A stretch of DNA of 41,861 nt from JBJXHB01 sp046160725 (GTDB taxonomy: Bacteria; Pseudomonadota; Gammaproteobacteria; Burkholderiales; Burkholderiaceae_C): assembly GCA_046160725.1 (NCBI GenBank), contig JBJXHB010000326.1, positions 1 through 41,861 on the forward strand. Reading direction: 5' to 3'. How positions within the stretch are numbered: position 1 is the stretch's first letter; each line of letters opens with the position of its first letter. The notes under the pieces were generated by a model. That model worked only from the letters and a program-made list of their open reading frames with translations. It was not told the origin of the DNA and searched no databases. Below are positions 34,819 through 41,861 of the stretch, piece after piece. The position numbers were made by a program, and so were the translations under genes.

Positions 34819-35868
34819 CTACTGACCATCCCCATATTCATCGGGCGAGACGCCCATGACATTGGCGACGGTGCTGAAGGCGTCAGGAGCGAACTCCCGC
34901 ACCAGTTCGAGGAAATTCTTGTTCACGAGCTTCGAGGCACGGCGCAACAACAGCTGGGCCGGGTTCGTCGGTTCGGTTCGCTCCAAGTAGCTGCAGACCA
35001 TCTCGATGGCGCGCAGCGCGTCGGCCCGGGTGTCGATCCTGCTGCCCAACCCGCCCCCGCCAGCCCCGCCACCGGCCCGGCCAGCCACTGCGGCAACCGC
35101 GCCGTCATCAGACGATGATCCGCCAGGGGCGCCTGCAGCCGCTGCGTCAGAGGCGCCGGCGGACCCGCCGCCCGACGGCATCACGCGGGCCAGTCCCTTG
35201 AAGAAGCTGACCAGGGTATCGAAAGACGGCGCGCGCTCGTACCCGACCTTGTCGCGCATCAGGCCGGACAGGTTCTCCAATGCCGCCATTGAGTCAGGGG
35301 CAATGGCGGCCAGCGACGCGTCCTCACCGAGCGCCGCAGACAGCAACTGCTCGACCTGCGGCACGCCCATTTGTGGGTCGTCCTGGCGCGGCTCGATATT
35401 GCCCAGCGCGATCTCGACATCGCGGCCGCGCAACTCGCCAATAGCGCGTTGCCGGAAGATGAATCCTTGACGGATGTCGCCGAGAAGCGACGACGCCGAG
35501 GTCATCTCCGACAGCGCATTGATCCGGGCGTAGGCGTCACCGTCATCTGGGTCCGGGAGCGGGTAGAGCTCGTCCCAGTACCGACTGAGCAAGCCGTGCA
35601 TCAGGGTCAGGCTGGCCGGCAGCGTCGACAGGCCATCCAGGTTGACCTGCGCCCGGGTCCACAGGATGGCCACGCGCAGGTCCCGGGTGCGCTCGAAGAG
35701 ACCTTCGGCCAACGTCCGGACCTGGCGCCAGTCAGGAGGCTGGGCCTCGGAAAACTGGGTTTCGGGCTTGCCGGCGGCGGCTTGCGCCAGAACCAGGAAG
35801 TCGTTGTCGTACTCCAGGTCCTCGCCACATGCCGAGTCGCCCAGCGGCTCGAGCCAAGCGTCACTCAT
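34819..35868 (-). CDS. tssA: T6SS assembly protein TssA (ImpA)
   Basis: Primes sheath-tube assembly at the baseplate and may cap the distal end. The ATG at 35868 is chosen because GGGAG lies seven bases upstream; the upstream ATG adds an unlikely leader. The 349-aa protein has the ImpA_N domain at about 1-150 (LEPLGDSACGEDLEYDNDF, the PPDWRQVRTLAEGLF segment, LLSRYWDELYPLPDPDDGDA). A Gly/Ala/Ser linker at about 240-285 leads to a short C-terminal helical domain (LLLRRASKLVNKNFLELV). It is the first gene of block 1. Confidence 0.95.
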   Translation of the reverse strand: MSDAWLEPLGDSACGEDLEYDNDFLVLAQAAAGKPETQFSEAQPPDWRQVRTLAEGLFERTRDLRVAILWTRAQVNLDGLSTLPASLTLMHGLLSRYWDELYPLPDPDDGDAYARINALSEMTSASSLLGDIRQGFIFRQRAIGELRGRDVEIALGNIEPRQDDPQMGVPQVEQLLSAALGEDASLAAIAPDSMAALENLSGLMRDKVGYERAPSFDTLVSFFKGLARVMPSGGGSAGASDAAAAGAPGGSSSDDGAVAAVAGRAGGGAGGGGLGSRIDTRADALRAIEMVCSYLERTEPTNPAQLLLRRASKLVNKNFLELVREFAPDAFSTVANVMGVSPDEYGDGQ

Positions 35869-36279
35869 CGAGCGGCTCCCCATGCAGATCCAAGGGCACC
35901 GGCACGGCACATGGCCGGGCAGTCAGGGCCTTCTGGCGCCAAGACACGGTCGCGACAGACTGCGCGTGCATGCTCCCCCTTTGCGTGTTCTTTGCGAAGA
36001 CGCGGGTTTTACGTGGCGGCATGTGACACGTCAAGCGCCACCGACGAGGGTGTGGGCGTCAAAACCGCACGAATCCGCGATTGGTCCCAAACCGGCGGTG
36101 CCAAGGCGACCTTCGGACATGTTGTCAAAAGGCCTCCAAATTTCTGGGGGTGTGCAAGGGGCCAGAGTCAGGATAACCTCCGAAGGTGGCATGCGCTTGG
36201 GCGCAGCCCGTGGCGCGGGTTTCTACTCGGTCTAACGGGTCGGAAGAGGCGCGTGGATTTCAAGGGAATACGAGGAGTC
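35869..36279. other. 411-bp intergenic region, divergent T6SS and TPS loci
   Basis: Holds the leader of the leftward T6SS operon and of the rightward two-partner secretion genes. A sigma-70 promoter candidate for tssA is described separately. Direct repeats CTTTGCG at 35979-35985 and 35990-35996 start 11 bases apart, close to one helical turn, just downstream of the predicted tssA start site. No clear -35/-10 pair was found for the rightward gene. No sigma-54 element with correct spacing was found. Confidence 0.45.
36006..36034 (-). promoter_or_regulatory. sigma-70 promoter candidate for the tssA operon
   Basis: On the - strand, TTGACG (36034-36029) and TAAAAC (36011-36006) are separated by exactly 17 bp. 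The match is 5/6 to the -35 and 4/6 to the -10 consensus. Transcription would start near 35999, giving a leader of about 130 nt before tssA. Confidence 0.5.
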
Positions 36280-38001
36280 ATGGTGGGCGCAAGCATTTGG
36301 CGGTTCCGCATCCGCGCGGTGGTGTTGGCGGCATCTGTCGCATCCGGGGCGATGGCGCAACAGAACCCGACACCGACGCCACCCCCGGGCGCGGTTCCGC
36401 AGACCGACCAGTTGAGGGCGCCTGTCCAGGCCCCGCGCTCCGATGCCTCCGTGCCGCAGCCCGCTGCGGCACTGCGCGAGCTGGGCAAGCCCAGCGACGA
36501 GATGTCGATCGACGTCGCTCGCTTCGTCGTCGACGACAGCGCGCCAGAGGCGTTGCGCCGCGCCTTGCCCGAGATCACCCGCGCCTTTGTCGGCAAGGGC
36601 AAGAGCTACGAGGACCTTGTCAACGCCGCCAACTCGGTCACCCGGTACCTGCAGCGCGAACTCGGCTTCTACCTGGGCTATGCATTCCTGCCGGAGCAGG
36701 AGCCCAAGGACGGCGTGATCCGTATCGCCATCCTGGAGGGGCGGCTCGACCAGATCGTTCTGAATTGGCCGGGTGAGTTGCCGGTCAAGCGCGAGGTGGT
36801 CGAGCAGTACCTGGCGTTGCTCAAGCCGGGCGACATCCTGCGGGTGCGCGATGTCGAGCGCGTCGTCTTCCTGATCAACGACCTGCGCGGCATCACGGCA
36901 CGCTTCGAGGTCCGCTCCGGGCGGACGCCAGGCACGGCATCCCTGGTGGTCACGCCGGCACCGGAGGGACGATTGGCCCACCGGGTCGAGATCGATACGT
37001 TGGGTTCCCGCTACTCAGGGGAAATCCGGGTTTCTGGGTTGACTCAGGTCAACAGCCCGACCGGGCGCGGCGATGGCCTGGTGCTCAATGCCCTGACCAC
37101 CCAGACCCGCGGCTTGATGTTCGGGCTGGTCGGCTACACGCTGCCGGTCGGCTCGAGCGGCTTGAAGATCGGCACCTCGCTGTCGTTCGTCAAGTACCAG
37201 CTGGACAAGGAAGAGCTGACGCTGGACCTGAACGGCGATGCGGCGACGGTGACGGTCTATGGCCTGTACCCGGTGATCCGCTCCCGCAACCTCAACCTCT
37301 TCGGCCTGTTGTCGCTCGATGCCAAGAGCTTCAATGACAAGCAGGGCGTGACCGGCTTCGCCGTCGCCAAGAAGGTCAACACGGTCCAGTTGTCGGGCTC
37401 CGGGGATGCCCGGGACGACTACTTCTCCGGCGGCGTGAACACCTACGACCTGGGCTTGATCCAGGGCAGCCTGTCGGTCCTGAACAGCCAGCTGCCCAAG
37501 AGCTTCGCGCTGATGCGGTTCTCGGCCACCCGGCTGCAGAACCTGGTCGACAACAAGTTGCTGCTGTACGCAGCGCTGCGCGGACAGGTGGCGTTCAAGA
37601 ACCTGGACACCACGATGAAATTCCAGCTCGGCGGCGCCGACCGCGTCCGTGCGTTCGCGCCCGGCGAGGGCACCGGCGACACCGGCCTGGCGCTGTCCAC
37701 CGAGCTGCGCTACCTGCCGCCGGAGGACCTCCTGGGCCGCATCGCACGCGAGATGGTCTTCAGCGCCTTCTTCGACTTCGGCACCGTCAAGCTCCAGCAG
37801 CAGCCGCCCACGCCGATCGACAGCAGCGAGGTGATCGAGAACACCCGCAAACTGTCGGGCTGGGGCATCGGCGGCGTCTGGGAGCGTCCGCAGAACTTTT
37901 CCGTCCGCGTCTCGCTGGCCTGGCCGATCTCGGGCAAGGCCGAGGCCGACCCCAAGGTCCGCAACCCGCGTCTGTACGCGGTGGTGAACAAGTCGTTCTG
38001 A
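36280..38001 (+). CDS. TpsB outer-membrane transporter (ShlB/FhaC family)
   Basis: A two-partner secretion pore that exports the adjacent TpsA protein. The 573-aa protein has a signal peptide cleaved after AMA (about residue 27), a Pro-rich linker, a POTRA_2-type region at about 80-165 (VARFVVDDSAPEAL, YLQRELGFYLGYAFLP, IRIAILEGRLDQI), a second POTRA to about 235, and a ShlB-type 16-strand barrel. The conserved LGGADRVRAFAPGEGTGDTG lies in the barrel near 450. The chain ends in Phe, as barrel proteins do. GAGGAG lies only two bases before the ATG at 36280, so the GTG at 36283 is an alternative start. It is 88 bp before tpsA. Confidence 0.94.
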   Translation: MVGASIWRFRIRAVVLAASVASGAMAQQNPTPTPPPGAVPQTDQLRAPVQAPRSDASVPQPAAALRELGKPSDEMSIDVARFVVDDSAPEALRRALPEITRAFVGKGKSYEDLVNAANSVTRYLQRELGFYLGYAFLPEQEPKDGVIRIAILEGRLDQIVLNWPGELPVKREVVEQYLALLKPGDILRVRDVERVVFLINDLRGITARFEVRSGRTPGTASLVVTPAPEGRLAHRVEIDTLGSRYSGEIRVSGLTQVNSPTGRGDGLVLNALTTQTRGLMFGLVGYTLPVGSSGLKIGTSLSFVKYQLDKEELTLDLNGDAATVTVYGLYPVIRSRNLNLFGLLSLDAKSFNDKQGVTGFAVAKKVNTVQLSGSGDARDDYFSGGVNTYDLGLIQGSLSVLNSQLPKSFALMRFSATRLQNLVDNKLLLYAALRGQVAFKNLDTTMKFQLGGADRVRAFAPGEGTGDTGLALSTELRYLPPEDLLGRIAREMVFSAFFDFGTVKLQQQPPTPIDSSEVIENTRKLSGWGIGGVWERPQNFSVRVSLAWPISGKAEADPKVRNPRLYAVVNKSF

Positions 38002-38089
38002 CCCCGTCTCCGGTACAGCTCCGCCCACGCCGTCCATTCATACGATCGTCAAGCCCGCGTCTGTCGCGCAAGGTTTGAGGGAGTCCAGC

Positions 38090-41000
38090 ATGTCGTCCAT
38101 CCGCCCGACCGTCCGTTCCCGCGTTGCCCTGGCCGGCCAACGCCGTCGTGGCCGTCAGCCCGCTCTGCACCGCATCGGCCTGGCGGCCGTCCTGGTCCTG
38201 TCCGGCGCGCCCGCCTGGACGCTGCCGACCGGTGCCAATACGGTGGCCGGGCAGGTCAGCGTCAGCAACCAGGGCCCGAACGCGCAGACCATCAACCAGG
38301 GCAGCCAGAAGGCCATCATCGACTGGCAGAGCTTCTCCATCGGCGCCGGCGAGCGCGTCAACATCATCCAGCCGTCGGCCCAGGCCACGCTGCTGAACCG
38401 CGTGATCGGCTATGACCCGTCGCGCATCCTGGGCCAGATGCAGTCCAACGGCCGGGTGTTCCTGGTCAACCCCTACGGCATCGTCTTCGGCGCAGGCGCG
38501 CGCATCGACGTGGGCGGCCTGGTGGCGTCCACACTGGACATCGGCAACACGGACTTCATGGCCGGCCGATTCAGCCTGACGGCCAACGGCCAGACCGAGT
38601 CCTCCATCGTCAACGAGGGTGTCATCACCACCCGCGCCGGCACGGTGGTCATGGTCGCGCCGCAGGTCAGCAACAGCGGCACCATCGAGGCCAACGGCGG
38701 GCGCATCGGCCTGGCGGCGGCCAACAACGCACTCGTCGACCTTGACGGCGACGGACTGGTGTTTCTCAGCGTGGACGGCAACCAGGCCACCAACCGCCTG
38801 AACCAGGTCGGCCGCCTGCAGGCCGACGCCGGCAGCATCGAGCTGCGGGCCGCCGCGCGGGCCGCGATGGCCGACACGGTGCTGAACCTGGAGGGTGTGG
38901 TCCAGGCGCGCAGCATGGGGCTGCGCAATGGGCGGGTGTTCATCGACGGTGGCGACAGCGGCATCACGAATGTCAATGGCACCGTCGACGTGTCCGGTCG
39001 CGCGGCCGGCGAGCGTGGCGGCGACGCGCGGCTGCTGGGTCACAACGTCATGCTGAACGACGCTGCCGTTGTTGACGCGGCCGGGTCCACCGGTGGTGGC
39101 ACGGTGCTGGTGGGCGGCAACTGGCAGGGCCAGGGGCCGGAGCGCAACGCCGATCAGACCATCATGCGCAGCAAGGCGTCGATCGACGCCAGCGCGACCG
39201 ACATGGGCGATGGCGGCACGGTAGTGCTGTGGGCAGACGATCGGACGCAGTTCCATGGCGCAATCCGGTCGACTGGCGGCGCGAATGGCGGCAATGGCGG
39301 CAAGGTTGAGACCTCGGGCAAGCGCGTTCTGCGTGCCTTCGGCGAGGTCAATGTCGGCGCGCCGATGGGACAGGGCGGACAGTGGTTGCTGGATCCGAAC
39401 GACCTCACGATCAGCGCCGCAGGTGACTCCAAGATCAATGCAGGGCCCGATTTCAAGACCAGCAACGACAACGCGATCCTGAACACGACCACGCTGAAAA
39501 ACGCGCTCACGAACGGTGCCAACGTCACCGTCCTCACGCAAAGCAAGGGCTCGGATGCTCAGAGTGGCGACATCTTTGTCGACGGCGCCATCACGACAGC
39601 GCTGGCGGGTGGCCAGACAGCGTCTTTGTCGCTGCAGGCTCAGCGAAACATCGAGTTCAAGACCAATTCGTCATTGTCGGCCGGCGCAGGCACGTTGAAC
39701 CTTACGCTGCATGGCGGTACGAAGGACGACGGCACCAACCCGGGCACCAACGCCAGCACGCTCACTATTGCCGCCAACGTCACCATCAACACCGGTGGCG
39801 GCGGCCTGACGATCGTCAACAAGGGCACGGCCTCGCTGGCTGGGCTGACGGTCGGTGACACCTCGATCACCACAATTGGTGGAACCCTCAGCCAGGTCGG
39901 TGCGATCACGATCAACGGCAATGCGACGATCAACACAGGGGCCGGCGACATCTTGTTGATCACCCCGGCCAACGTCATTGCCGGCAACGCCAGCCTGACT
40001 GGCAGCGCCGTCAGCGTGCAGACCAGCGGTGTGTTGACCGTCACCACTTTGGCAGCTACGGCCAACAAGGCTGTCAGTCTGGTTGCTGGCGGCCTACTGA
40101 CCTTGCCCGCAGCTGCCATCGACACCGGCACGGCTGCGCTGACGCTGTCGTCCGGGACGACGCTCACAACAGTCAACAACCTGTCCGGGAGCAATGTGGC
40201 TCTGACAGGGACCAACGGCATCAGCCTTGGTCACATCGTCACAGCGACCGGCACGCTGGGGCTCAATGCCACGAACAGCACCATCAATCAAACGGCCAAC
40301 AAGATTGTCGCCACCGGCGGCGCCACGACCGTCAATGCCGGCAACGGCACGGTGACGCTGGACCAGGCCACCAACGACTTCCTGAGCATCGGCATCAACA
40401 CCGCCGGGACGGCAACCGTCAGGGATGCCAATGCGATCCAGCTCAACACCTCGCAGCTCACCAACCTGACGCTGACGGCGACCGATGCCGTCACGCAGAA
40501 CGGCGCCGTGGTTGCGACCGGCACGGTGTCGGTCGCCACGGCCACCGACAAGAATGTCACGCTGACCGACCTCGGCAACAACTTCGCGACGTTTGCCGTC
40601 ACGGCCGGCCAGACCGTTAAGGTGACCGATTCGAACGGCATCGTCCTGGGCGCCAGCACGGTCAAGAGCCTGGAGCTGACAGCCGGCGGCGACGTGACGC
40701 AGTCCGGCATCGTCAAGGCCACGAATGCCAGCACCATCACGGCCACCGGCAACAGCATCACGCTGGCCACCGCCGGCAACGAGCTGACCGATGTGTCTCT
40801 GGCCGCCAAGAACGTGGATGTGCGCAGTGGCGTGGCGATGACCGTCACCGCGCTCACCCAGCCGGGCAACGGCAACGTCCGCCTGGAGTCCACGGGCGCG
40901 CTGACCCTGCCGGCGGCCGACATCACGACCACCGGCAATATCACCTTGGCCAGCGCCGGCAACTTCGGCTTGCCGGGGGCGCTGTCCGGAGCGGATGTGT

Positions 41001-41861
41001 CGATCACGGGTGTCGGTGGCGTCAAGGTCGACAACAACATCACGGCCAGCGGTGCGCTGGCACTGAGCACGACCAACAGCGCCATCGTGCAGACGGCGGG
41101 CAAACTCATTGAGGCCACTGGCACGACGACGGTGACCGCGGGCTCGGGCAACGTGACCCTGGATGACGCCGGCAACAAGTTCGGCACCTTTGCCGTTGTG
41201 TCGGGCAAGGACGTGCTGGTCAAGGATGCCAACAGCATCGACCTGGGCGCCATCACGACCACCGGGACGCTGACGGTGGTTGGCACGGCGGGTGCCATCA
41301 CGACGTCGGGTGCCGTCAGCGGTACGGATGTGTCGCTGACCGGTGCGACCGGCATCACGCTGTCGCAGAACCTGGCGGCCACGGCCACACTGGGGCTGAA
41401 CACGACCAACAGCGCGGTCAACCAGACCGCCGGCAAGGTAACGGCGACCGGGGCGACCACGGTGGCGGCCGGAACCGGCGACGTGACGCTGGCGCAAGCT
41501 ACCAATGACTTCTCGTCGATCACGGTGACGGGCGGTGCGGTGAGCCTACAGGACACCAACGCCCTGACGGTGACCGCATTGACAGCCGGCGCGAACAAGT
41601 CGGTGTCGGTGGTGGCCGGTGGGGCGCTGACGCTGCCTGCCACGGCGATCGCCACCGGCACAGCCGACCTGACGCTGTCGTCGGGCACGACGCTGACGAC
41701 GCCGGGCAACCTGAGCGGCACGAACATCTCGCTGACAGGCGCCACGGGCCTGACCCTGGCCAACGACGTGACGGCCGCCGGCACCCTGGGCCTGAACACG
41801 ACCAACAGCCTGGTGGACCAGACGGCCGGCACGGTGTCGGCCACGGGCAAGGCGACGGTGG
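38090..41861 (+). CDS. TpsA filamentous-haemagglutinin-like exoprotein (5' part)
   Basis: A large secreted adhesin or toxin carrier exported by the TpsB just upstream. The frame is open from the ATG at 38090 (GAGGGAG six bases upstream) to the right edge, at least 1257 residues, with no stop. The signal peptide has a long basic N-region and a hydrophobic IGLAAVLVLSGAPAW. The TPS (haemagglutination activity) domain covers about 50-170: VSVSNQGPNAQTINQGSQKA, SFSIGAGERVNIIQP, LLNRVIGYDPSRILGQM, GRVFLVNPYGIVFGAGA. A beta-helix follows. From about residue 520 it turns into Thr/Ala/Gly/Asn-rich repeats. Any C-terminal functional or toxin domain lies outside the window. Confidence 0.94.
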   Translation, partial: MSSIRPTVRSRVALAGQRRRGRQPALHRIGLAAVLVLSGAPAWTLPTGANTVAGQVSVSNQGPNAQTINQGSQKAIIDWQSFSIGAGERVNIIQPSAQATLLNRVIGYDPSRILGQMQSNGRVFLVNPYGIVFGAGARIDVGGLVASTLDIGNTDFMAGRFSLTANGQTESSIVNEGVITTRAGTVVMVAPQVSNSGTIEANGGRIGLAAANNALVDLDGDGLVFLSVDGNQATNRLNQVGRLQADAGSIELRAAARAAMADTVLNLEGVVQARSMGLRNGRVFIDGGDSGITNVNGTVDVSGRAAGERGGDARLLGHNVMLNDAAVVDAAGSTGGGTVLVGGNWQGQGPERNADQTIMRSKASIDASATDMGDGGTVVLWADDRTQFHGAIRSTGGANGGNGGKVETSGKRVLRAFGEVNVGAPMGQGGQWLLDPNDLTISAAGDSKINAGPDFKTSNDNAILNTTTLKNALTNGANVTVLTQSKGSDAQSGDIFVDGAITTALAGGQTASLSLQAQRNIEFKTNSSLSAGAGTLNLTLHGGTKDDGTNPGTNASTLTIAANVTINTGGGGLTIVNKGTASLAGLTVGDTSITTIGGTLSQVGAITINGNATINTGAGDILLITPANVIAGNASLTGSAVSVQTSGVLTVTTLAATANKAVSLVAGGLLTLPAAAIDTGTAALTLSSGTTLTTVNNLSGSNVALTGTNGISLGHIVTATGTLGLNATNSTINQTANKIVATGGATTVNAGNGTVTLDQATNDFLSIGINTAGTATVRDANAIQLNTSQLTNLTLTATDAVTQNGAVVATGTVSVATATDKNVTLTDLGNNFATFAVTAGQTVKVTDSNGIVLGASTVKSLELTAGGDVTQSGIVKATNASTITATGNSITLATAGNELTDVSLAAKNVDVRSGVAMTVTALTQPGNGNVRLESTGALTLPAADITTTGNITLASAGNFGLPGALSGADVSITGVGGVKVDNNITASGALALSTTNSAIVQTAGKLIEATGTTTVTAGSGNVTLDDAGNKFGTFAVVSGKDVLVKDANSIDLGAITTTGTLTVVGTAGAITTSGAVSGTDVSLTGATGITLSQNLAATATLGLNTTNSAVNQTAGKVTATGATTVAAGTGDVTLAQATNDFSSITVTGGAVSLQDTNALTVTALTAGANKSVSVVAGGALTLPATAIATGTADLTLSSGTTLTTPGNLSGTNISLTGATGLTLANDVTAAGTLGLNTTNSLVDQTAGTVSATGKATV
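40001..41861 (+). repeat. higher-order repeat with 1530-bp period in tpsA
   Basis: The segment from 40001 reappears in frame from 41531, exactly 1530 bp (510 codons) later, and continues to the window edge. Shared landmarks at this offset are GSAVSVQ/GGAVSLQ, NKAVSLVAGG/NKSVSVVAGG (40064 and 41594), ALTLSSGTTLTT/DLTLSSGTTLTT, and GTLGLN (40250 and 41780). The copies differ at many residues, so the repeat is old or has been diversified. Only about 331 bp of the second unit is visible. Confidence 0.8.
40250..41861 (+). repeat. four copies of a 43-44 codon motif in tpsA
   Basis: Copies start at 40250, 41051, 41384 and 41780 (the last cut by the edge). The first two are 132 bp and the third 129 bp. 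The shared pattern is LGLNTTNS, QTAGK, ATG-TTV-AG-G-VTL, then NDF or NKF. They sit inside the beta-helix as shorter units within the 1530-bp period. Confidence 0.75.

Noticed and set aside
36188..36205. TGGCATGCGCTTGGGC as a sigma-54 promoter for tpsB
   Set aside because: The spacing between the GG and TTG elements is one base short and the final GC is missing.
35371..36279. Long N-terminal extension of the TpsB frame across tssA
   Set aside because: It is antisense to tssA and precedes a clear ribosome site and signal peptide at 36280, so it is a by-product of codon bias.
38124..38396. Small Arg-rich frames inside tpsA
   Set aside because: They are out of frame with the long open tpsA frame and lack ribosome sites.
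37787..41850. Long - strand frames (584, 467 and 520 codons) opposite tpsA
   Set aside because: They mirror the GC-rich tpsA frame, are low in complexity and match no family; tpsA has a signal peptide, TPS domain and the correct neighbour.

Overview
The window is GC-rich DNA with strong G/C bias at third codon positions. Its gene content and the rnpB sequence style fit a betaproteobacterium, most likely a Burkholderiales member of the Rubrivivax/Leptothrix/Roseateles kind. That placement is an inference. No phage, insertion sequence, CRISPR array, tRNA or rRNA was seen.

Left edge (1-2150, + strand): the 3' end of an unidentified CDS runs into the RNase P RNA gene rnpB (about 380-836). The gene after it encodes a secreted, probably lipid-anchored, alpha-type carbonic anhydrase. 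A GC hairpin at 2125-2150 separates it from the convergent cluster that follows.

Middle (2155-35868, almost all - strand): a near-complete type VI secretion system (T6SS). In transcription order, block 1 reads tssA, tssB, tssC, hcp, two further Hcp-like genes, an eight-CxxC zinc-ribbon gene, tagJ, tssE, tssF, tssG, tssH (clpV), vgrG, a DUF4123 chaperone, two unrecognised genes (580 and 268 aa), tagH (FHA), the PP2C phosphatase pppA and a PAAR-like DUF4280 spike tip. A lone + strand OmpA-family gene interrupts. Block 2 then reads tssK, tssL (long form with an OmpA domain), tssM, tagF, the kinase ppkA and, last, a large protein that joins a TssB-like and a TssC-like region and has an acidic tail. 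PpkA, PppA, TagH and TagF form the threonine-phosphorylation switch that controls firing in other T6SSs. TssK-L-M form the baseplate-membrane link, TssE-F-G-A the baseplate, TssB/C the sheath, Hcp the tube, VgrG with the PAAR-like protein the spike, and ClpV recycles the sheath. No tssJ lipoprotein gene was recognised.

Right edge (36280-41861, + strand): divergent from tssA lies a two-partner secretion locus. It comprises a TpsB/ShlB-type outer-membrane transporter and the start of a very large filamentous-haemagglutinin-like TpsA exoprotein, which runs off the window and has a 1530-bp internal repeat period.

The least ordinary part is the set of duplicated tube and sheath genes: three Hcp-family genes in a row, a TssB-TssC-like fusion beside normal tssB and tssC, and a zinc-ribbon protein of unknown role.
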